DNA from: Branchiostoma floridae | Taxonomy: Eukaryota; Chordata; Leptocardii; Amphioxiformes; Branchiostomatidae | Assembly (NCBI RefSeq): GCF_000003815.2 | Contig: NC_049989.1 | Span: 20,863,958-20,927,957, forward strand | DNA length: 64,000 nt | Direction of reading: 5' to 3' | Shown here: piece by piece, positions 61,466-64,000 of the stretch | Layout of the letters: every line of letters begins with the position of its first letter | Position numbering within the stretch: position 1 is the stretch's first letter | Made by a program: the position numbers and the translations under genes | The notes under the pieces: model-generated | What the model saw: the letters and a program-made list of their open reading frames with translations, nothing else | Database searches by the model: none | What the model was told of the DNA's origin: nothing

Positions 61466-61504
61466 GATCCGGTACGTAGCAACAACTAGTATTGGTTCAG
61501 CGTC

Positions 61505-61670
61505 AGAACGTACAGTAGCTTTTTTTCTTTGTTTTTACACGGACTAACAGTTTGTGTACGATCAGAGCAAACTTCAGGGTTCACAACGTACAGTAGGTTT
61601 TTCTCTCTTTTTCTACACGGACTAACAGTTTGTGTACAATCAGAGCAAACTTCAGGGTGCTACAAATACT
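61505..61670. repeat. Tandem duplication upstream of exon 1
   Basis: ACACGGACTAACAGTTTGTG and AGAGCAAACTTCAGGGT occur twice, about 85 bases apart, in the putative 5' flank. Confidence 0.6.
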
Positions 61671-61989
61671 CTGTAACTGGGTTACAGACAGAATTTTTTT
61701 TTACAGGCACCCAATATAGTTTGCTAATCCACAGTCTGTTTGGTGTATTATGTAAAGTACAATTTGACAACACACTTTGTACAACTTTGCACCAATACTC
61801 TGGATTACAAAACCTTGTTTTACACAAACTCAATACTCTGTGTGCATTCAGAACATACGAGGGTACCGAAATACCAAATACTCTTGTTTACACAATCTGT
61901 TTTTCAGGTACCCTGTATATCTTGTCAATACACTGTGTACTCAGTGTAATATTACATACGGCACACACAGCTACTACAGGTAACAGGAC

Positions 61990-61995
61990 TTTATT
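61990..61995 (-). terminator. Poly(A) signal AATAAA of upstream gene
   Basis: AATAAA on the minus strand about 1 kb after the stop at 62,990 and about 525 bases before the large gene's start Met. Confidence 0.4.
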
Positions 61996-62499
61996 GCAAA
62001 CTCTCACTATACATATACAAGGATGTTGACACTTTCGTGTGACAGTAACATAGGAATGAGACTGGTTATATGTCTAATTAATAATAACATACGCCCTTTT
62101 TCCTCAGGAATGTTTGGGCTTCTCCCTCGCTTATCAAGTCCAAAAATACAGCTCCATGGAGGTAGTTCAAACAGCCTCTGTAGTATTTACATAAACGTTC
62201 CACCCGAGGCTTCGCAAAGAAGAAAAAACGAACAAAAATCCTCAAAAAGTCTCCTCAAACAAGCGCTGACTAGTCTTCAGTTATAACCATAACAGTCAAA
62301 TACTGTAGCATACATAAGATCGCTACTCTGACGACTGTTATACAAAATACGGGCATCAACTGTGACAGCGCGAAAATGGCCCCCCCTAAACTTAACACAG
62401 CTGGTGGGACCAGAAAGATACCCAGGGTCACGTAGACACTGCGTGAGTACGGCAGGGTGGGGCTAGCTAACGGAACAGGCTTTGGGAGAATTAGATACA

Positions 62500-62985
62500 C
62501 AATTTGACATGTACACCAAATAAGTACTAGAATGTATGCGTCAGGGTGGTTCTAGCTAAGGGAAGAGGCCTTGTAGGATACACAATTTGACATGTACACC
62601 GAATGAATATGTAGGTAGACGTCAGAGTGGTACTAGCTAAGGGAAGAGGCCTGCCCTTGCACAATACACAATTTGACATGCACACCGAATGAGTACTAGT
62701 AAATAGTCGTCAGGGACTGGTTCTAGTTATGGGCAGAGGCCTTGTAGGATACACAATTTGACATGTACACCGAGAGTACTACTACTAGCATGTAGACACC
62801 AGGGACTGGTTCTAGCTAAGGCAAGAGGCCTTGTCCAATACACAATTTGACATGTACACTCAACAATTACTAGTATGTACGCATCAGAGTGGTGCTAGTG
62901 AGGGAAAAGGCCTTGTACAATACACAATTTAACATATACACTAAATGAGAGCTATAGAGACTGTTTCTAGCTAAGGCAAGAGGCC
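62500..62985 (-). repeat. 3'UTR minisatellite of upstream gene
   Basis: Five to six units of about 90-115 bp with GATACACAATTTGACATGTA and AGAGGCCTTG, ending at the stop codon region. Confidence 0.75.
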
Positions 62986-62989
62986 AGGG

Positions 62990-64000
62990 CTATCTGCCAG
63001 GCTGGAGATGTGGTGGGTCGGCTCCGTAACAAAACTTGGCTTTAGGGTCGCGATATGAATTCTCATGCTGCACACTCTGCAAAAACAATTGGGTAAAAAA
63101 ATATCTATGAATGAAGACCATCTTGTTGTCTACATGTTGAACTAGACCTACATGTACATGTTGTAATACACTGAAAAAAAAATATATATTTTTGTGCTAC
63201 AAAAGCCTAGGTTAAAATACAGTTTCAAAAGTCTCAGTTTTTTTTAAGCATTCACTTAGACTGAACACAATGTTATGATATAGGATACAAGTTAGTAAGC
63301 ACAGAAGCTGATCAAATCAGTGTCTGAGAAAATTTTGTCAACATTTTCTAAGACTTGCAGGGTTGAACAAGTTTTCTAAAATCCACTTGTCCTATTGGGC
63401 AAGCACATAAAAAATGTACTTGCCCGAACCAATTTTTCACTTGCCCAAAATTCAAATGTCACTGTTGCATTTTCACTTCCAGCAATGGAATTCTCTGTAG
63501 ACAATTGCTTGATGTCATGACTGTAAAAAGTAACAAGTACATCAAAATTGCACTAAAATCAATGGAAAAATCTTACTTGCCCGATCGGACAAGTGGGGTA
63601 GGATATGCACTTGCCCTAACAGCACTTTCACTTGCTCTGGACAATAGGGCTAGTGGACTTGTTTATCCCTGACTTGGTGTATCAATCCTCATTTATGATT
63701 TATTTTAAAAAGGCTGGTAAGCAAAACTCCAGATTTAGCCATGCATTTATAAGAATTGCCAGCAACAAAATACAATGGGTTACCCAGGTAGCACCATCAG
63801 TTGTACCAGGAACCCCATATACACCTGGTCAACACCTGTTCTCCTTACGACAGGTGAGAGGTGAGCCTTACCTGTGAGGAGGTGTTACACCTGTCCTCCC
63901 TACAGCAGGTGAGAGGTGAGCCTTACCTGTGAGGAGGTGCGACACTTGGCCAGACACAGCTCAAAATGTCCGTCACGAAGCAAACAGCGTCTTAAAGCAT
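62990..64000 (-). CDS. C-terminus of an upstream minus-strand gene (partial)
   Basis: Two exons. The first runs off the window edge (63,927-64,000; [20 protein letters not shown] then TSSQ, donor CAG|GTAAGG, phase 0). The second is 62,990-63,076 (acceptor [29 protein letters not shown] then PPHLQPGR and TAG). The peptide is Cys-rich (C-x8-C-x3-C, then C). I do not recognise the family. The 3'UTR would run to the poly(A) signal at 61,990 and contains a minisatellite. A fragment of the first exon's 3' edge and donor is duplicated at about 63,840-63,900. Confidence 0.6.
63359..63671. mobile_element. CAGGGTT element with ACTTG duplication
   Basis: Same family as 7,188-7,524; ACTTG on both sides (63,354-63,358; 63,672-63,676). 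Confidence 0.7.
63838..63926 (-). repeat. Duplicated donor of the edge gene
   Basis: GGTGAGAGGTGAGCCTTACC and TGTGAGGAGGTG occur twice, the second being the real donor. Confidence 0.7.

Overview
The window looks like lancelet (amphioxus, Branchiostoma) genomic DNA. Evidence is the multi-exon genes with GT-AG introns, vertebrate-like but divergent gene families (p47phox-like, uromodulin-type D8C plus sushi), very dense short inverted-repeat elements, tRNA- and 5S-derived SINEs, and intronic minisatellites anchored on splice sites. It is a draft scaffold with seven N gaps, five of them exactly 100 N. There are no prokaryotic features.

The backbone is one large minus-strand gene running from about 61,465 (start) to 8,754 (stop), with a poly(A) signal at 8,194-8,199. 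I placed 32 exons by splice sites and reading phase. Nearly all phases chain perfectly; two links are missing, one between 31,874 and 31,054 and one between 29,449 and 28,901. The 5' half (61-51 kb) encodes a helical, TBC/Rab-GAP-like region. The 3' half (31-8.7 kb) encodes three C2-like beta segments, separated by an acidic linker built from phase-2 mini-exons and a Pro/Glu-rich exon. I cannot name the gene.

A 19.2 kb block (31,952-51,117) bounded by two 100-N gaps sits exactly in the middle of one exon of this gene. Abutting the two outer flanks rebuilds that exon in frame with no lost base, and an intact duplicate copy at 51,217-51,295 confirms the join. The block is therefore probably mis-scaffolded. 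It holds unrelated plus-strand genes: a D8C-domain exon followed by sushi exons (34.2-36.6 kb), a CR1/Jockey-type LINE end (36.8-37.7 kb), and six exons of a p47phox-like PX-SH3 NADPH oxidase organizer (43.7-50.5 kb) that is cut off at the contig end.

At the right edge (62,990-64,000) lies the C-terminus of another minus-strand gene with its own poly(A) signal at 61,990. The left 8 kb is intergenic: LINE relics, a tRNA-like sequence and several families of non-autonomous DNA transposons.

The most striking feature is that many exon-intron boundaries of the large gene carry a tandem repeat whose unit includes the exon edge, its splice site and adjoining intron. Lengths range from 2 to 16 copies. 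Some arrays are complete mini-exons with both splice sites (25.3-26.1 kb and 11.1-11.6 kb).
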